64,000 nucleotides of DNA from Prescottella defluvii (GTDB taxonomy: Bacteria > Actinomycetota > Actinomycetes > Mycobacteriales > Mycobacteriaceae), in assembly GCF_000738775.1 (NCBI RefSeq), contig NZ_JPOC01000037.1, positions 1 through 64,000 of the forward strand, in the 5' to 3' direction. The stretch's first letter is position 1. Each line of letters begins with the position of its first letter. Of the stretch, positions 61,621 to 64,000 are shown in pieces. The position numbers and the translations under genes are program-made. The notes under the pieces were generated by a model. It saw nothing but the letters and a program-made list of their open reading frames with translations. It had not been told where the DNA came from and made no database searches.

Positions 61621-63149
61621 CGGCCGTGCCGGGCCTTGAGCATCCATGCGGAGATCTTCATGTCCCGCGCGGATCGCTCGAGGGTCATCAGATTCAGTGG
61701 GGCCGAGAATTTCTGGACGGTGACGGCCTTGGGTCGGCTGAACTCTCGGAGGCCGTCGGCGCCGTGGATGCGGCCGAACCCGGACTCGCCGATGCCGCCG
61801 AAGGGCAGCGACGGGATGCCCGCGAACCCGAGCACCGAGTTCACCGACACCATCCCGGTACGTAGCCGATCCGCGATGTCCTTGCCCCGGGCGCGGTTTG
61901 CGGTGAAGACCGAGGCTCCGAGGCCGTAGGACGTGGCGTTGGCGCGCTCGATGCCCTCCTCGAGATCGCGCACCTTGTTGACCACGACGGTGGGCCCGAA
62001 CGTCTCCTCGCAGACGGCGGACGAGGACTCGGGGACGTCGGTGAGGATCACCGGATCGACGAATCGTTCGTGCACGGAGTCGATTCCGCCGATCACGGCG
62101 CGGGCGCCCTTGCCAAGGGCGTCGGCGATGTGGCCGCGTACGACATCGACCTGGCGGGGCAGGGTCATCGGGCCGTAGGTGTCGGCGTCCGTGCCCCCCG
62201 GCCGGACCCGCTCGACGGCGGCGGTGAACTTGTCGAGGAACTGCCGGTACACCGGTTCGGCGACGTAGATACGTTCGACGCCCGCGCAGGTCTGGCCGGC
62301 ATTGCCGAACGCGCCGAAGGCGGCGAACTCGACGGCCTTGTCCAGGTCGGCATCCTCGGCGACCAGCATCGCGTCCTTGCCGCCGCACTCGGCGACCAGA
62401 GGGGTCAACGTCTCCGCGCACACCGCCATGACCTTGCGCGCCGTCGGCCCCGATCCGGTGAACGCGATCTTGTCGGCTCCGGCACGGCACAGGTCTGCGC
62501 CCGTGGCGCCGAGTCCCGTGATCACCTGCAGCACGGGCTGGGTCGGGGCGAGCGAGTTCCATTTGGCCTCGAGCCACTTGCCGACACCCGGGGTGAGCTC
62601 GCTGGGCTTGAACACGATGGCGTTGCCGGCGGCGAGGGCATACGAGATCGAGCCCATCGGTGTGTAGACGGGGTAGTTCCAGGGACCGATGACCCCGACC
62701 ACGCCCATCGGCTTGTAGCCCAGGGTCGCCGACTGGTTGGCGCTGACCAGTCCGGACGGCACACGCCGCGGCTTGAGGACCTTCTTGGCGTTGCGGGCGG
62801 CCCAGTCGAGATGTTCGACCGCGAGCATGACCTCGAGCAGGGCGTCGTCGTGCGGCTTGCCGGTCTCGGCCGACATCACCCGCGCCAGGTCGTCGGCGTC
62901 CGAGGCGATGGCCTTCTTGAACTCGAGGAGCCAGTCTCGGCGTCCGCGGAAGCCCTGAGCGTCCCACCAGCGGGCGGCGCCGCGGGCCCGTTCGACGGCG
63001 GCCGACACGTCGGATGCGGTCGCGATCGGGTAGTCGGCGAGGACGGCGCCGGTGCGGGGGTCGAGGCTCGCGAAGGTGGTGTCGCCGTCGGGGGTCGGTG
63101 AGGTGGACAAGCCGGGTGCCGCGTCGCTCGAAGACAGTTCTCGGGTCAT
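61617..63149 (-). CDS. Aldehyde dehydrogenase (succinate-semialdehyde dehydrogenase type)
   Basis: A 510-residue NAD(P)-dependent enzyme. Catalytic Cys is in GNAGQTCAGVER, Glu in LVAECGGKDAM, and the cofactor loop is AFTGSGPTARKV; IGPWNYPVYTPMGSI is the conserved N-terminal block. It is the first gene of the pair with the MpaB-like oxygenase. ATG 63149 has GGAGGAAG eight bases upstream. An 18-bp palindrome at 63173-63190 probably controls it. Confidence 0.88.
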   Translation of the reverse strand: MTRELSSSDAAPGLSTSPTPDGDTTFASLDPRTGAVLADYPIATASDVSAAVERARGAARWWDAQGFRGRRDWLLEFKKAIASDADDLARVMSAETGKPHDDALLEVMLAVEHLDWAARNAKKVLKPRRVPSGLVSANQSATLGYKPMGVVGVIGPWNYPVYTPMGSISYALAAGNAIVFKPSELTPGVGKWLEAKWNSLAPTQPVLQVITGLGATGADLCRAGADKIAFTGSGPTARKVMAVCAETLTPLVAECGGKDAMLVAEDADLDKAVEFAAFGAFGNAGQTCAGVERIYVAEPVYRQFLDKFTAAVERVRPGGTDADTYGPMTLPRQVDVVRGHIADALGKGARAVIGGIDSVHERFVDPVILTDVPESSSAVCEETFGPTVVVNKVRDLEEGIERANATSYGLGASVFTANRARGKDIADRLRTGMVSVNSVLGFAGIPSLPFGGIGESGFGRIHGADGLREFSRPKAVTVQKFSAPLNLMTLERSARDMKISAWMLKARHGR

Positions 63150-63172
63150 GTCGGGCTTCCTCCATGGGACCG

Positions 63173-63190
63173 CATCAAATATATTTGATG
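63173..63190. promoter_or_regulatory. 18-bp perfect palindromic operator
   Basis: CATCAAATA (63173-63181) and TATTTGATG (63182-63190) form an uninterrupted palindrome 23 bases before the aldehyde dehydrogenase start and 130 before the divergent acyl-CoA dehydrogenase. AT-rich palindromes of this kind suit TetR or FadR-type lipid regulators; no regulator gene is adjacent within the window. Confidence 0.75.
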
Positions 63191-63320
63191 TGATTTACTG
63201 TGGTGACGCTCACACTATTCGGCCCGGCGGATGTGGACAACCCCCACGAGCGGTGGCTGGCGCCGGTCCCGGCCCTCACGAAGACAGGCTCTCGATTCCT
63301 CGCAGGCAGGAGCACCTTCC

Positions 63321-64000
63321 ATGACGATCGACTTCACCTCCGAACAGCGGGACTTCGCGCAGGCGGTGGCCGCCTTCTTCCGCAAGGAGTGCGGCACGCG
63401 GGAGCAGCGCGACGCCCTCACCGGTCGCGGCGAGCACCACCACAACGAGGGCCTCTACCTGAAGATGGCGGCGCTGGGCTGGCTGGGGATCACGGTGCCC
63501 GAGGAGTACGGCGGCTCGGCGGGAACGGCCGTCGACATGTGCATCCTGCTCGAGCAGGCCGCGCGCGGCATGGCGCCGATCGGGGGTATCGGACCGACCC
63601 TCATCACCGGCGCGGCGTACGAGAAGTTCGGCACCGACGCGCAGAAGGAGGCGGTGCTCGGCGGCATCGTCCGCGGGGCGTCCGAGTCGATCTCGATGTC
63701 CGAGCCCGAGGCGGGCTCCGACGTCGGCAATCTCAGTTGCAGGGCCGAGAAGGTCTCCGACGGTTGGCTGATCAACGGTCAGAAGACGTGGTGCTCGAGC
63801 GCGCACTTCGCCGAGAACATCCTGCTGGTGGCCCGCACCGATCGCAGCGGGTCCAAGCACGAGGGCCTCACGATGTTCCATCTACCGACCGACACACCCG
63901 GGCTGAAGATCAGCGGCATCGACACCATGGGTGGCAAGGAGGTCAACGACCTCTACCTCACCGACGTCCTGCTCCCCGACGACGCGGTGGTGGGCGAGGT
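63321..64000 (+). CDS. Acyl-CoA dehydrogenase, 3'-truncated by the window
   Basis: The first 226 residues of a flavin acyl-CoA dehydrogenase, open to the last base. The protein begins MTIDFTSEQRDFAQAVAAFF; the FAD/substrate signature SMSEPEAGSDVGN and the WLINGQKTWCSSAH block of the middle beta-domain are present. The catalytic Glu would lie beyond the window. ATG 63321 has AGGAG nine bases upstream. It would introduce the alpha-beta double bond in an acyl-CoA; the shared operator suggests co-regulation with the aldehyde dehydrogenase pair. Confidence 0.9.
   Translation, partial: MTIDFTSEQRDFAQAVAAFFRKECGTREQRDALTGRGEHHHNEGLYLKMAALGWLGITVPEEYGGSAGTAVDMCILLEQAARGMAPIGGIGPTLITGAAYEKFGTDAQKEAVLGGIVRGASESISMSEPEAGSDVGNLSCRAEKVSDGWLINGQKTWCSSAHFAENILLVARTDRSGSKHEGLTMFHLPTDTPGLKISGIDTMGGKEVNDLYLTDVLLPDDAVVGE

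Overview
The window is dense, GC-rich actinobacterial DNA, most likely from Rhodococcus or a close Nocardiaceae relative. GTG and TTG starts are common, operons use ATGA or GTGA overlaps, and there are many TetR-type regulators next to acyl-CoA, steroid-like and oxygenase chemistry. A housekeeping backbone, dnaX (27.8 kb), then a 10-methyl-fatty-acid pair (49.3-52.0 kb), an SRPBCC protein, ybaB and recR (to 55.4 kb), matches from memory the order Rv3721c, Rv3720, Rv3719, Rv3718c, Rv3716c, Rv3715c of Mycobacterium tuberculosis. No rRNA, tRNA, CRISPR array, integrase or transposase was seen. No gene-free stretch exceeds 300 bases.

Layout. (1) 0-10.6 kb, a catabolic region: the end of a branched-chain-type ABC permease, two AMP-forming acyl-CoA ligases, a GntR regulator, a D-tartrate-dehydratase-like enolase-superfamily enzyme and a ketopantoate-reductase-like dehydrogenase on the plus strand; a LeuC-like dehydratase without its small subunit and a VOC protein on the minus strand; then a TetR regulator and an alpha/beta hydrolase. 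Two inverted repeats with the same half-site, before the VOC gene and before the hydrolase, suggest one TetR regulon. (2) 10.6-16.4 kb, miscellaneous genes: a DUF5701-like protein, an unknown membrane protein, an HhH-GPD protein, an alcohol dehydrogenase remnant, a methyltransferase and two VOC proteins. (3) 16.4-20.7 kb: a TetR gene divergent, across a perfect 28-bp palindrome, from an operon of flavin amine oxidase, SRPBCC protein, PfkB kinase and class II aldolase. (4) 20.9-26.2 kb: an MFS exporter divergent from a TetR gene that is translationally coupled to a stand-alone ruvB; then an unknown protein divergent from another TetR across three tandem operators. (5) 26.3-36.3 kb: amt, dnaX, a TetR plus small membrane protein pair, a Tat-exported amidase, and fadA-fadB.

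(6) 36.3-49.2 kb looks like accessory catabolic DNA set into the backbone: an IclR regulator; a minus-strand operon of secreted beta-propeller, SDR and aldehyde dehydrogenase; a TetR; a cytochrome P450 with an acyl-CoA ligase; an 827-residue protein joining a KshA-like Rieske oxygenase to a DUF1214-like domain; and TetR and IclR regulators. The KshA-DUF1214 fusion is the most striking gene here. (7) 49.3-55.4 kb returns to the backbone, with an orphan peptide-binding lipoprotein inserted in it. (8) 55.4-64 kb: a LysR, a type II NADH dehydrogenase, an AbiEi/DUF559-like protein bracketed by two copies of a 47-bp palindromic repeat, an EamA exporter with a divergent LysR, an MpaB/DUF2236 oxygenase overlapping an aldehyde dehydrogenase, and the start of an acyl-CoA dehydrogenase that runs off the end.

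Functional calls rest on motifs and remembered family features. No database search was possible.
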